DNA of 45,603 nt from Pseudomonadota bacterium (GCA_023432025.1 JAEYVE010000132.1:1-45603); one strand, 5' to 3'; shown: positions 1-10,367, counted from the first letter of the stretch. Made by a program: numbers and translations. The notes: a model not told the origin generated them from the sequence alone.

Positions 1-3000
1 GCGCGGTACAGGCGATTCAACTCCCGCAGCGTTTCGACGCTGCCAGGCTTCAGTCCCAGGGCGCGCGCCAAAGCTTCGATGGCACGCGGGCGATCTTGAA
101 GGTCACTCTCGAGGCGCACCGCGGCGCGCAAGAGCAGCTGGTACTTGAGCTCGTCCTCCGCATCCGACGCGAGATCGACGCGCGCCTGATACAAGTCCAC
201 GAGCCTCGCCGCGTCGCCCTTTTGCTCGTACAGCTCGATGAGCCGATCCGACGTAGGCGCGCTGGTTTGATCCAGCTCGAAGGCTCGCTCGTACGCGTCG
301 ACCGCGCCATCCGCGTCCTCCAGCATGTGGTAGCGGACTTCACCGATGCGACGCCACGCGTCCGCGCGCTCCTCCTCGTCGAACACCAGATCGGCTTTGG
401 CCGTGAGAGCTCGGACCAAGACGCCCCAGTCGCTCAGGAGCAGCGCAAGCTTCTCCATGTTTTCGACGGGCTCGAGCTCCCCCTCTTCGATCTCGTGAAG
501 TCCGGAGTACGCCCAGAGCGCCCGGCGAGGATCGTCCAGGCGGTGGTCGTACACGTGCGCCAGCTTCGCCAGGTAGTCCCGCTTGGACAGCACGTCGGGC
601 TGCGCCTCCAAGATCCCTTCGTACGCCTCGGCCAGCTCCGTGTAGCTCGACGTGAGCTCGGTGAGCCGCTCGAAGTCCTCGCGCACGCTCGGCTCGTCGG
701 GCTCCAGATAAAGAGCCTCCCCGAGCACGCGCCGTGCGCGTCCTGGGTCACCACCGCGCGTCTCCCAGAGCTCCGCGGTTTCGCGCAGCACGGCCACCTT
801 GTCCGCTGGCTCGTTTGCCAGCGCGAAGCGATCTTCGTTCAGCTTGATGAGACGCTTCCAATCGTCGGCTGACTCGTACAGCGGCCGCAGGAGATCCACG
901 ACTCGCTCGCGCAGCTCGTCGCGACCGCGGTACGCCTCGAGCGCCGCCAAGGCCGCGCGGTGGGTCGGCAAGTCCCGGACGATTTCCTCGAGCTGATCGA
1001 CGGCTCGCTCGGGCGCCCCCAGCCTCCGCTCGAAGAGGTCCGCGAGGGCCAAGCGGTACTCCGCGCCGTGCTCCGGCGAGGAGGCTTCTGCGCGCCGCTC
1101 GTAGAGCTCGGCCAAGCGCTCCCACCGCTCCGTTCTGCCGTAAAGCTCCGTCAAAGCATCGAGCGCGCCCGCGTCGTGCTCATCGGCGGCGAGCACCTCT
1201 TCGTACGTTTCGATGGCTGCGGAGAGGCGGCCCAGCCGGTCTCTCTCGAGCTCGGCAACCGTGCGCAAGAGCTCGACTCGTTCGGCCGGATCGAAGCGGT
1301 GCTCCAAGGCCTCGCGGTAGAGAGCCACGCGTGCCTCGTGATCCGAAGAGCGCAGCAAGATGCCGTCGACCGCGCGGAACAGCTCCTCGTTCTCTGGAGC
1401 GAAAGCGAGCGCCCGCTTGTACGCGGGCAGCGCCCGCTCGTCGTCCCGCACCTGCTCGAACAGCTCACCTGCGCGCTGCGAAACGCGTGCGCTGGCCTCG
1501 TCGTCCACGTCCACCTTGGTGAGCGCCGCCGCGTAGATTTCAGCGAGCCGCTTCTCGGCCCCCGCCACCTTGGCGAGACGCTCGAGCTCGGCCAACGTGG
1601 CCTGATCCGACAGATCCTCGTCGAGCAACTGCGCGGAGATTTCGAGCGCGCCGAGGTAGTCCTCCTTTTGTTCCTCGTGGATCTGCGCGAGACGCGTGAT
1701 GAGCTCCCGACGTTCGTCCGAGCTCTCGGCACTCTCGAGCCGCGTACGCAGCGTCGCCGCTACGCGGTCGTAGTCCGCGCGCACCAAATACACCGGCTCG
1801 AGCAATCCCGCGGCCCGCGCCCGCTGCCCCGGCTCCGGCGCGGTCCTCTGCAGGGTCTCGAGCAGCTCCACGGCGCCCGTGTGCTGTGGCTCGCGCTCGA
1901 GCGCCTGCTCCAGCTCGTCCAGAGCGCGCTCGATGTCGCCGCTGCGCGCTGCGACGATACGCGCGAGCTCCACGCGCAGGTCCGCCTCGTTGCCGTCGCT
2001 TTCGTCGATGCGGCGTGACAAAAGGGCGACCGAGTCGTCCCAGCGCTCCGCGCTCGCGTAGAGCGCACCGAGCGCGCCGACCGCGCGCCCGTCGAGCGAC
2101 ACGTCGATGATGCCCTCGTACACCTCGATGGCGCGCTCCGGCTGGTTCAGCTTGCCCGAGAGAAGCTCCGCTTGGCGGTAGGCCAGCTCGCGGCGCTCGT
2201 CGTCCGACTCCGCGAACTCAGCGCGTCGACCCAGAATATCCAAGAGGTTCGCCGAGTCGTCGGCCTCGGCGTACAGCTCCTCGAGCGCGACGAGCGACAG
2301 CGAGTCGTCCGAGCGGAGCTCGAGCGCCTTGTGATACAGCTCACGCGCCCGCGACACGTCGCCCAGCTCGTGCCGAAACAGCTCCGCGACACGTCGCGTG
2401 ACGTCGACCTGGAGCTCTCCGTCGAAGAGCTCGGAGACGATCTCCTCCAGAACTGCGGCCTGCTCCCGGCGACGCTGAGACCGCGCAGCGAGACGGTCGA
2501 GCGTTTCGAGGTGCGGACGCACGTCTCCTTGCGCCGCGGCTTCCTTCACCGTGCGCTCGGCGTACGCGGACGCGCGCGCGACGTCGCCCAAAGCGTCCTC
2601 GGCGATACGAATGGCAAGCTCGAGTTTTTCTACCTTCTCGTGAGGATCATCTGCCAGCTCGGCCTCGATCTCGACCACGTGCAAGAGGCGCGCGTGGTTC
2701 CCCTCCGACTCGAAGATCGGATGGAGGATTTCGGCCGCGTCGACGCGCGCGTTGCGGTCTTCGAGCTGGAGCATCCCATCCAATGCTGCCCGGCTCGGCT
2801 CGTGGCTCGCGTCGAGCGTCAACGCCCGGCGGTACGCCTCGAGCGCGCCGGGGTAGTCGGAGAGCTTCTCGCGCCGCAGCTCGCCCAAAGCCGCGAGTAC
2901 GCTCAGGCGCGACTCGTCGCTCTCTGCCGCATCCAAGTGCCTCTCGTAGATCTCGTTCAGATCGTCCCAGCGCTCCGTCCGACGATAGAGCCCCTCCACG

Positions 3001-6000
3001 GCCTCGAAAGCAGCCGCGTCCGGGCCGAAGTCGTCCAAGAGAGTCCGATAGCTCGCGATGGCGTCGTCCACCGCGCCCAGCCGGTCCTTCTGGAGCGCGG
3101 CTTGTCGCTCGAGGAGTTGTCGCCGCTCCCCCTCCCCCGCGGCGAGCTCACGGCGCCGCTCCAACACGCGCACCAGATCTTCGTAACGCTCGGTGCGACC
3201 GTACAAGTCGTCGAGCGCGGTGAGCGCCAAGCGATCGTCCGGGTTGTCCTCGAGCCGCGCCTCCCAGGCAGCGATGGCGCCCACGAGGTCCTCGAGCACG
3301 TCGGAGCAAAGCTCACCCACGCGCGCCAAGAGCATGTTCCGACGATCGCCGTCGGTCTCGAGCTTGACCTGCAGACGCAGGACGTCCACCAGCTCCTTCG
3401 AACGACCAGCCGCTATGCAAAGACTCTCCAAGGCGCGCGCGGCGGGCAGCACCAAATCGGGATCGTTCTCGTCGATCTCGACGACGCGGCGATAGGTAGC
3501 CTCCGCCGCGTCCGAGTCCCCGAGCAGATCGCGCTGAATCCCGGCGACCTGCATCAAAATGTCGCCCTTCAGCTGCGGAGAATCCGCCGCTTCCGCAGTC
3601 TTGACCAAGACCTCGGCAACGCGAGCGTGGCGGCCGAGCCTTCTGCCCGACTCCACCAAGCGATCCCGCAGGTCCCCGTCCAAAGGATCGAGCGGCGAAA
3701 GCTCGGCGAACGCTTCGAAGGACCCCTCGTCGTCGTGGAGACGGTCACTCCGCAACGTCGCCACACGGCGAAGCAGCTCGCGCCGCTCGTCCTCGCGCTC
3801 CGAGAGGCTCGCTTCGTCTTCCGCGGGCGGAAGCAGGCTCGGTCGCAGCGCGTCGATGCGCACCGCCAGCACGCGCACGAGCTCGCGCACCTCGTCGCGC
3901 AGCTCGTAGACGCTCTCGAGAGCGCGCGCAGCGCGCACCCGGACGTTGCCGATTTCGATGAGCTGCTCGCACAACTCGCGCGCCGCGTAGTTGTTCGGCT
4001 GATCGATGAGGACTTCTTCGACGTGCGTGATGGATACTTGCGGATCGTGCAGCTCGAGCGCCAGGCGCGCCGCGCGCACGCGCAGATCGTTCAGCTCTTC
4101 CCCAGCCGCTAGCTCGATGCGCCGGTCGAGCACCGACGCGAGGGCCTTCTTCCGCTCGAGGCGCGAGTACAGCCGATCGAGCGCCTCCAGGGCCACCGGG
4201 TGCACTGGATCGTAGGAGAGGATGCGCTCGTAGTAGCCGGCAGCCTTTTCCGGATCATCGATGATTTCGTCGGCGATGAGGGCGACCTCGGACAGCATTT
4301 CTGCCTTGCGGACCGGATCCTCCAGGCGCTCCTCGGCGCGCTCGTAGAGCGCCTCGAGCTCACCCCAGCGCTCCGAGGCGGTGAGAATTTCCTTGAGACG
4401 ACCGAACGCTCGCTCGTCGTCGGGGTCGAGCGCCAAGAGCCGCTCGTAGTAAGGCACCGCTCCCAGCAGATCTCCGAGCGACTCTTCGTGCACTCGCGCG
4501 GCGCGCGTCGCCAAGTCGTGCTGAATGTCGGCGCCGAGCTCGGTTCTGAGCGCGTCGCGATAGCTCTCGGCGAGCGCCGTGCTGCGCCTGGTGCGCAGCG
4601 CAAGCTCGTCGGCGCGATCCCATAGCTCGAGCTCCGCCGGGTGCCGCGCGACGCCTTGCAAAATGGCGTCCAGCGCGCCGTTCGGCTCGCCGAGCTTGTG
4701 CTCGTAGACGTTGGCCAAGCGGTGATGGAGCTCGATGCTTTCGCCCGCGTCGGTCGTCTCGCGAAGCAGCGTAGCCACCGCCAGAGCCTCTTGACGCGCG
4801 TCGCCTTGCGCCTCGTACTGCGAGGACAAGAGCCGAGCGACGTCCGCCCGTACTTCCTCGCGGTCCAACAAACGCTGCGCGATGTGGATGACGTGACTCG
4901 GCTCCGCACCGAGCTCGAGCGCGCTCGTCAGCGACGTGAAAGCGTCGCGAGGACGCCCCAAGCGCTCGGTGTACAGCTCCGCGAGCTCCAGCTCCTTTCG
5001 AGCGCGGTCAGCGCCTTCGGCGAGGCTCCGCTGCTTCTCCAAATTGAGGGCCGCAGCCGCCCAATCCTCTTGCACCACGGCCAAGCGCACGCTCGAAGCG
5101 AGCGCCTCGGAGTCCTCGGGCTGGAGTGCCAAGCTGCGCGCGTAGATTTCCCGCGCACGCTCGGGCTCCCCGAAGATCTCCTCCTCGAGACGAGCCCACT
5201 CGTTCAAGACGTCCGTGCGAACGGAATCGTTGGGCGCATGCGTCGCGCGCAGCTCGAAGAGCCACCGCAAGTCGTCCTTGCGGTTCGACCGGCGCAAGAG
5301 CACCTCGAGCTGGTGAGACACCACCTCGTCGTGCGGCAACGCTTCGGCGAGCGCCTTCAGCTTGGATACCGCCTCCTCGACACGATTCAGCTCGTCGCCG
5401 TAGACGGCCGCCAACTTCATGCCCAAAAGACGCCGCTCCTCGTCGTGCGCGTCCGTCTGCGCCGGCGCCGAGGGCTCCGCGGGTGCTGAAGGCTCCGGTG
5501 AGGTTGCCTTCTTCTTCTTGCCCTTGCCTCGACGCTTGCTGGTACCGCTCGGCTCTTCTGCCTCCGTCAACGCGGAAGGGGTCGCCGTGGCGGACTGCGC
5601 TTGAAGCGGCCCGAGCTCCGTGAGGCGCGCCTCGAGCGCGCCCACCATGTCGTCCCAGTGTCCCGCCGCGCGAGCGGCCTGCTCGAGCAGCTCCACGGCG
5701 CGCGGATCCGCAGGAGCGGCTTCGTACGCGCGCCGTGCGTGCGCCGCGGCGGCTCGACGATCGGCCAAGCGCTGCCCCGCCACCTCGACCAGCTTTTCGA
5801 AGAGGCTCACCTTCTCGGCGGGGTCTTCGGTGCTGGCGAGCAAAATTTCGTAGAGCGCGGGAACTCGCGCCCACTTCTCGTCGGCCGCGTACAACGGAAG
5901 CAGCTTCGCCGCTGCGCGCGTGTCCGTGGGCGCGTTCGCCAAGACGCGCTCGTAGGCGCGGAAGGCGCGGTCCGGCTGCCCGAGCTGCTCCTCGTAGACT

Positions 6001-8270
6001 CGCGCGGCGCGGTAGCTGAGATCGATCTTGATGGCCGGATCGGCAGCGCGATCCGCGGTGTTTCCGAGCACCTCGACCAAGCCGTCGAAGTCCCCCTGCG
6101 AAGTGTAGAGCGCCTCGAGGCCGTCGTAGTCCTCGTTGCGCAAGAACGTGTCACGCAGCACGCGCATGGCCCGCGGCTGACGCGGCTCGAGCTCGAGCAC
6201 GCGGCGCCACGCGCCGATCGCCTTGTCCTGGTCGCCGACGTGATCGGCGTAGACGGGGCCGAGCTTCTGCAGAACGACGAGCTTGGCTTCCGCATCCTCC
6301 AGGGTGAGAAGCCTGCGCTCGAGTACGTCCGCCAGCGTCGACCAATCCTTGGAGCGCTCGGCGTGGCGCTCCAAGCGGTCGAGGATTTCGAGGCGCGTGG
6401 GCTCGAGATCCAAAATTTCCTTGTAGAACCGCACGGCGTCCGCGCCGCGGTTCAGGCGCTCCGCGGCGAGCTGCGCCATCTCGCGAAGCACCGAAACGCG
6501 TGCTCCGCCTCGCACCGTTTCGAGCTGTTCCTCGTAGAGCGAGAACAGCTCCTTCCAGGCGCGGCGCTTTCGGTAGAGCTCTTCGAGCCGCTCAGTCGCT
6601 TCTTGGTCCTCCGGGTCCAAGGCGTGAAGCGCCGCGTAGGCCTCCATGGCGTGTTGTACGTTGGAGAACTGATCGAGCCAACGCCGCGCCACGTCGCGGT
6701 AGAGGCTCTTCTTTTCCTCGACGTCCGACACGAGCTCCGCGAGCAACTGCTGGCTGCTCAAGAGGTCACGCCATCGACCCAAACGCTGATAGAGCGCTAC
6801 GAGCTCGCGCACCTCACCCGCGTCGTTCTCGTCGAGCTTGCCGTCCAGCTGGACGATTTGATTGAGCACGCTGACGAGCGCCGTTTCGCTCTTCAAGTAC
6901 TCACGATACACGCCGGCGATTTCGCGCAGGACGGCCAAGCGGGCGTCGTACGCCTCCTCCGGAGTGCGCTCCAACTGTTGGCGCAATAGCTCGACGAGCG
7001 CGTTGTACCCCTGGGTTTGCTTGTAGAGGCGCTTCAGGTTTTCACGCGCTTCGGCGTTGTCCGGATCCGCGCGCAAGACGCTCTTGTAACGCTCGACCGC
7101 TTGCTGCGCGTTGGCCTGCGACTCGGCCAACGTGCCGATTTCCAGGGCCAGCTCGGCGCGGCGCGGATCGTTTTCGGGAAGCGAGCGCTCTGCGCCCTGC
7201 AGGATTTGAGCGAGCCCCGCGTCGTCGTCCAAGCTGCCTTTGTACTCGCGGAAGAAGGCGAGCATGCCGTCGTGGTTCGGATCGATCTTGCGAATGCGCT
7301 CGAACCACGGCTCGGCATCGGCCAGCGCGCCGCGCTTCTTCCAGTGAAGCATGGCGATTTGCAAAATGTCGCCGAGCCTCGAAGCGTCGTCGCCCGAGGC
7401 GCCCTCGAGCGGTCGCTCGTACACGCGCACCAGCGAGTCCCAACGCTCGTGGGAAGAGAAGAACGCCGTCACGTAGTCGAGCGCGTCCGGCTGGTGGGGA
7501 GCATCCACGAGCACGCGGTCGTATGCGCGCGCGGCTCGCTCCTCGTCCCCCAACTTGAGCGCGTAGATGCGCGCCAAACGCACGCCCGCAGCGATGCGCT
7601 CCTGAGGCACGTCGCTACGATCGGCCACGCGCTCCAAGACGCGCGCGGTTTCCTCCCAGCGCTCCTGACGCCGATACACGACCTCGAGCAGCTTGGCTGC
7701 GAGAGTGTTCGTGGGATCGAGTCGCACGGCACGCTCCAGGGCGTCGGCCACCACGTCGTAGCGGGGCGCCGATGAGAAGCGAACCTCGACCTCGGCGGCG
7801 CGCATGAGCATGGCGCTCCTGTAGGCGTCGTCACTGGCGCCTTCCGCCTCGGTCGTGTAGCGGAGCGACAACTCTTCCCATTGCTCGCGGCGCTCCTGAG
7901 CCTCCTCGATTCGCGCGGCGGCCTCTCCGTCGGAGGGGTCCAGCTCCAAGAGACGAAGCCTGCATACGGCGGCGGCGTCTTCGTCGAACAGCTCCGCTTC
8001 CGAAATGCGCGCTTGCTCGGCGACGTACGCGGCTTCGTTCGACGTGCCGTCGAGAAGGGAGGCTGCGCGCTCCAAGAGCCGTGCGACGGAAAGCCACTCC
8101 CCGCGCTCCGCGTGCCGCGCCCGCGCAGCGTCGAGGAGGTTGAGCGCAGTGACGAGCTCTTGATCGTCGCTCACCACCTTCAACGCTTCCGCGAGAGAGG
8201 ACCAGGCGTCCGTTCTGTCAGGGTCTGCCTGAAGGGTTCCAAGAGCCGTGCGGAGCGTCTGTGAATCCAT
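1..8270 (-). CDS. Giant TPR-repeat protein, 3' part missing (at least 2756 residues)
   Basis: One uninterrupted minus-strand frame begins at ATG 8268-8270 and runs off the left edge, so the C-terminus is missing. It starts MDSQTLRTALGTLQADPDR; a GGGAAG-type ribosome site sits just upstream. The protein is almost wholly alpha-helical TPR-like repeats. In the part I translated around 3020-3240 the module is about 72 residues and recurs with a signature like ALxxLYxRTERWxxL, then an ERRxELA stretch and a second helix pair. A Lys-rich and Pro/Ala/Ser linker at about residues 895-935 (near 5460-5580, with SKRRGKGKKKK) breaks the solenoid. No signal peptide or membrane segment is seen at the N-terminus. 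TPR solenoids are protein-interaction scaffolds; the partner and role here are unknown. The small TPR lipoprotein gene at 8433-9299 lies 162 nt upstream on the same strand and may be co-transcribed. Confidence 0.9.
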   Translation of the reverse strand, partial: MDSQTLRTALGTLQADPDRTDAWSSLAEALKVVSDDQELVTALNLLDAARARHAERGEWLSVARLLERAASLLDGTSNEAAYVAEQARISEAELFDEDAAAVCRLRLLELDPSDGEAAARIEEAQERREQWEELSLRYTTEAEGASDDAYRSAMLMRAAEVEVRFSSAPRYDVVADALERAVRLDPTNTLAAKLLEVVYRRQERWEETARVLERVADRSDVPQERIAAGVRLARIYALKLGDEERAARAYDRVLVDAPHQPDALDYVTAFFSSHERWDSLVRVYERPLEGASGDDASRLGDILQIAMLHWKKRGALADAEPWFERIRKIDPNHDGMLAFFREYKGSLDDDAGLAQILQGAERSLPENDPRRAELALEIGTLAESQANAQQAVERYKSVLRADPDNAEARENLKRLYKQTQGYNALVELLRQQLERTPEEAYDARLAVLREIAGVYREYLKSETALVSVLNQIVQLDGKLDENDAGEVRELVALYQRLGRWRDLLSSQQLLAELVSDVEEKKSLYRDVARRWLDQFSNVQHAMEAYAALHALDPEDQEATERLEELYRKRRAWKELFSLYEEQLETVRGGARVSVLREMAQLAAERLNRGADAVRFYKEILDLEPTRLEILDRLERHAERSKDWSTLADVLERRLLTLEDAEAKLVVLQKLGPVYADHVGDQDKAIGAWRRVLELEPRQPRAMRVLRDTFLRNEDYDGLEALYTSQGDFDGLVEVLGNTADRAADPAIKIDLSYRAARVYEEQLGQPDRAFRAYERVLANAPTDTRAAAKLLPLYAADEKWARVPALYEILLASTEDPAEKVSLFEKLVEVAGQRLADRRAAAAHARRAYEAAPADPRAVELLEQAARAAGHWDDMVGALEARLTELGPLQAQSATATPSALTEAEEPSGTSKRRGKGKKKKATSPEPSAPAEPSAPAQTDAHDEERRLLGMKLAAVYGDELNRVEEAVSKLKALAEALPHDEVVSHQLEVLLRRSNRKDDLRWLFELRATHAPNDSVRTDVLNEWARLEEEIFGEPERAREIYARSLALQPEDSEALASSVRLAVVQEDWAAAALNLEKQRSLAEGADRARKELELAELYTERLGRPRDAFTSLTSALELGAEPSHVIHIAQRLLDREEVRADVARLLSSQYEAQGDARQEALAVATLLRETTDAGESIELHHRLANVYEHKLGEPNGALDAILQGVARHPAELELWDRADELALRTRRSTALAESYRDALRTELGADIQHDLATRAARVHEESLGDLLGAVPYYERLLALDPDDERAFGRLKEILTASERWGELEALYERAEERLEDPVRKAEMLSEVALIADEIIDDPEKAAGYYERILSYDPVHPVALEALDRLYSRLERKKALASVLDRRIELAAGEELNDLRVRAARLALELHDPQVSITHVEEVLIDQPNNYAARELCEQLIEIGNVRVRAARALESVYELRDEVRELVRVLAVRIDALRPSLLPPAEDEASLSEREDERRELLRRVATLRSDRLHDDEGSFEAFAELSPLDPLDGDLRDRLVESGRRLGRHARVAEVLVKTAEAADSPQLKGDILMQVAGIQRDLLGDSDAAEATYRRVVEIDENDPDLVLPAARALESLCIAAGRSKELVDVLRLQVKLETDGDRRNMLLARVGELCSDVLEDLVGAIAAWEARLEDNPDDRLALTALDDLYGRTERYEDLVRVLERRRELAAGEGERRQLLERQAALQKDRLGAVDDAIASYRTLLDDFGPDAAAFEAVEGLYRRTERWDDLNEIYERHLDAAESDESRLSVLAALGELRREKLSDYPGALEAYRRALTLDASHEPSRAALDGMLQLEDRNARVDAAEILHPIFESEGNHARLLHVVEIEAELADDPHEKVEKLELAIRIAEDALGDVARASAYAERTVKEAAAQGDVRPHLETLDRLAARSQRRREQAAVLEEIVSELFDGELQVDVTRRVAELFRHELGDVSRARELYHKALELRSDDSLSLVALEELYAEADDSANLLDILGRRAEFAESDDERRELAYRQAELLSGKLNQPERAIEVYEGIIDVSLDGRAVGALGALYASAERWDDSVALLSRRIDESDGNEADLRVELARIVAARSGDIERALDELEQALEREPQHTGAVELLETLQRTAPEPGQRARAAGLLEPVYLVRADYDRVAATLRTRLESAESSDERRELITRLAQIHEEQKEDYLGALEISAQLLDEDLSDQATLAELERLAKVAGAEKRLAEIYAAALTKVDVDDEASARVSQRAGELFEQVRDDERALPAYKRALAFAPENEELFRAVDGILLRSSDHEARVALYREALEHRFDPAERVELLRTVAELERDRLGRLSAAIETYEEVLAADEHDAGALDALTELYGRTERWERLAELYERRAEASSPEHGAEYRLALADLFERRLGAPERAVDQLEEIVRDLPTHRAALAALEAYRGRDELRERVVDLLRPLYESADDWKRLIKLNEDRFALANEPADKVAVLRETAELWETRGGDPGRARRVLGEALYLEPDEPSVREDFERLTELTSSYTELAEAYEGILEAQPDVLSKRDYLAKLAHVYDHRLDDPRRALWAYSGLHEIEEGELEPVENMEKLALLLSDWGVLVRALTAKADLVFDEEERADAWRRIGEVRYHMLEDADGAVDAYERAFELDQTSAPTSDRLIELYEQKGDAARLVDLYQARVDLASDAEDELKYQLLLRAAVRLESDLQDRPRAIEALARALGLKPGSVETLRELNRLYR

Positions 8271-8432
8271 CCTCTTCCCGTGCCTCGCCCGGGCGCGAAA
8301 GTGCGCATGATTTGGCGAAAGGCGTGGCGAGATTACCGCTCGGATGCGACCCGGAACAACCCTTGCAAATCACGGATTGTGCTTCGTTTCCGTCCACGGC
8401 GCGGCGCTTCCCGAGCGGCCGCGGAACCGCTC

Positions 8433-9299
8433 TCATGGCTTCGTGGACGAGCCCTCACGCTGCTCCACTACGTCTCCACCCACGGCGCGCTCGAGGCGCG
8501 AGAGAGCCCGCGGATCGGCGCCGCCCACCCGCGCTCGCTCGAGCGCCGCGCGTGCTGCGGCAACGTGGCCCATCCGCCAGAGCACGTAGGCACGCCCCAG
8601 ATGCGCGTCCGCATGATCCGGCCAATCGGCCGCGATGGCATCGTATTCATGCAGTGCTGCTCCCCAGTCGTGACGTTGGAGCGCGATGGTCGCAAGCCCA
8701 ATGCGATTTTCGAACGATCTCGGGCTCTGGGCCAACCCCGAACGATAGGCGCTTTCCGCCTCCTTCAGCCTACCTTGGTGCACACGGACGAGACCGAGCG
8801 CGTGCCATATGGTGGCGTCGGAAATGTTTCGTCGGAGCGCCTCGACGAGCCGCGGCTCTGCCCACTCCAGCTCCCCCCAGCGCGCCGCCCGCAAGCCGCC
8901 CGTGCGCGGCCCCAGAGGGTCGTTCGGAGCCAACTCAGAAGCGCCATCGTAGAGCTCGAGAGCTTCGGCGTAACGATGCGCGAGCTCGAAGGCGTGCCCC
9001 AGCTCCACCAGAGGGATCGGGCTCGTTTCGCCGAGCAGCTCCCGAAGGCGTTCGGCTTCGGCCTCGGCTTCGTCCAAGCGACGCAAGCTGCCGAGGACGC
9101 GAACCAGCTCGCGACGAGCCTCGGCGTCCTCGGGCGCCTGCACGAGCCGAGCCCGAAGGACCCGGGCGGCTTCGTCAGGGCGTCCTCGCGCCGCGTGCAG
9201 GGCGGCGTACGCCGTCGGAGGGGCAGTAGGCGAACAGGCCGACGTCAGCCCGAAAAGGAGCGCGCCGAACCAAGCCACAGCTGCGTTTCGCGCCACCAT
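8433..9299 (-). CDS. TPR-repeat lipoprotein
   Basis: A 288-residue protein starting at ATG 9297-9299. The frame stays open about 100 codons further upstream, but that part overlaps the divergent dehydrogenase gene and does not look like protein. The chosen start gives a signal peptide with lipobox LTSAC (Cys22), so the mature protein should be lipid-anchored. The rest is several TPR units: alternating helices rich in Ala, Leu, Glu and Arg, with typical A-L-G-Y/H spacing and phrases such as AYVLWRMGHVAAARAALERA. No enzymatic motif is seen. It lies upstream of the giant TPR gene on the same strand and is divergent from the 3-hydroxyacyl-CoA dehydrogenase with a 72-nt gap. A scaffold or assembly role in the envelope is inferred only from the family. 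Confidence 0.8.
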   Translation of the reverse strand: MVARNAAVAWFGALLFGLTSACSPTAPPTAYAALHAARGRPDEAARVLRARLVQAPEDAEARRELVRVLGSLRRLDEAEAEAERLRELLGETSPIPLVELGHAFELAHRYAEALELYDGASELAPNDPLGPRTGGLRAARWGELEWAEPRLVEALRRNISDATIWHALGLVRVHQGRLKEAESAYRSGLAQSPRSFENRIGLATIALQRHDWGAALHEYDAIAADWPDHADAHLGRAYVLWRMGHVAAARAALERARVGGADPRALSRLERAVGGDVVEQREGSSTKP

Positions 9300-9314
9300 C
9301 GACGTCCATCCCGC

Positions 9315-9320
9315 TATAGA
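9315..9320 (+). promoter_or_regulatory. Candidate -10 element for the dehydrogenase-lipoprotein pair
   Basis: TATAGA (five of six consensus bases) lies in the 72-nt divergent gap, about 52 nt before the TTG start at 9372. No good -35 hexamer is found at 17 nt, so the promoter call is weak. Confidence 0.3.
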
Positions 9321-9371
9321 GGGCTCTCGACTCCACCGCCACCACAGGCTCAAAGCGCGGAAGGAACGACG

Positions 9372-10367
9372 TTGCCTCCCTTCGAGAGCATCGCTACTTC
9401 CCTGTTCGTGGCAGCCGGCTCGACACTCGCTCTGGAAGATATCGGAACCATTGGCGTCATCGGCGCGGGCCAGATGGGGCTCGGTATCGCCGAGGTGTGC
9501 GCCATTGCCGGATATTCCGTGACAGTCTCCGACCTGACGAAGGGTCACGTGGAGCGCGGGCTGACCAGCATGAAGAGGCGACTCGATCAGCGGGTCCAAC
9601 GGGGCAAGCTGAGCGACGAGGCGCGCGACGGCATCGTCTCACGGATTGCCCCCATCACCCTCGAAGAGCAGGACCGCGCCGACCTCGTCATCGAGGCTGC
9701 CAGCGAAGACGTTACGCTCAAGCTCGAGCTCTTCGCGCGCCTGGATCGCATCGCGCGCGCCGGTGTGGTCCTGGCGTCGAACACGTCGAGCATTTCACTC
9801 ACCCGCATCGCCGCGGCCACGACGCGCCCCGAGCTCGTGGTGGGCATGCACTTCATGAACCCCGTGCCGGTCATGGAGCTCTGCGAGCTCGTGCGCGGCC
9901 TCCAGACGGCGCCTGAAACGCTCGCGCTCGCCGAATCTCTCGCGCACAAGCTCGGCAAGACCACCGCGCACAGCGAGGACCGCCCCGGCTTCATCGTCAA
10001 CCGCGTCCTCATCCCGCTCCTGAACGAAGCGTGTTTCGCTTTGGAGGAAGGTGTCGCTCGCGCGGAAGATCTCGATAGCGCGGTGCGTTTGGGTTTGAAC
10101 CACCCCATGGGCCCCCTCGCGCTCGCCGACTTGATCGGCCTCGATACGGTGCTTGCCATCGCCACCGTGCTCCACCGCGATTTCGCAGACAGCAAATATC
10201 GTCCGGCTCCGCTGCTCCAAAACTTGGTCGCAGCTGGCTGGCTCGGAAAAAAAACGGGGCGCGGCTTTTACCTCTACGGCGTCGACGGCTCGCGAGGCGC
10301 GGCGACGCCCCTCTCGCGCGACGCCTCCACGGCATCGGGCAGCGCGAACGCGAGCAAGGTGCGCTGA
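9372..10367 (+). CDS. 3-hydroxyacyl-CoA (3-hydroxybutyryl-CoA) dehydrogenase
   Basis: NAD-dependent oxidation of (S)-3-hydroxyacyl-CoA to 3-oxoacyl-CoA, or the reverse, in fatty-acid or butyrate-type metabolism in the cytoplasm. The 331-residue protein has the Rossmann motif GVIGAGQMGLGIA (residues 28-40), SNTSS (136-140), the catalytic His of HFMNP (His160) with Glu172, GFIVNR, and the C-terminal GLNHPMGPLALADLIGLD helix domain. Length fits the single-function Hbd/PaaH family (about 280-310) with a slightly long N-terminus. I chose TTG 9372 because AAGGA lies 6 nt upstream; GTG 9408 is an alternative closer to the family start. The open frame continues to 8280 but that part overlaps the opposite-strand lipoprotein gene. 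The stop TGA shares one base with the ATG of the next gene, so the two are probably translationally coupled. Confidence 0.9.
   Translation: MPPFESIATSLFVAAGSTLALEDIGTIGVIGAGQMGLGIAEVCAIAGYSVTVSDLTKGHVERGLTSMKRRLDQRVQRGKLSDEARDGIVSRIAPITLEEQDRADLVIEAASEDVTLKLELFARLDRIARAGVVLASNTSSISLTRIAAATTRPELVVGMHFMNPVPVMELCELVRGLQTAPETLALAESLAHKLGKTTAHSEDRPGFIVNRVLIPLLNEACFALEEGVARAEDLDSAVRLGLNHPMGPLALADLIGLDTVLAIATVLHRDFADSKYRPAPLLQNLVAAGWLGKKTGRGFYLYGVDGSRGAATPLSRDASTASGSANASKVR

Noticed and set aside
2172..4112. Long plus-strand open frames over the giant TPR gene (also 96-872, 960-2018, 5601-6989, 7017-7775)
   Set aside because: They are codon-aligned antisense mirrors of the minus-strand gene, a usual effect of very high GC codon bias; their translations have no family features.
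8280..9371. Extension of the dehydrogenase frame upstream
   Set aside because: It covers the opposite-strand TPR lipoprotein gene and has Arg/Pro-rich low-quality translation.
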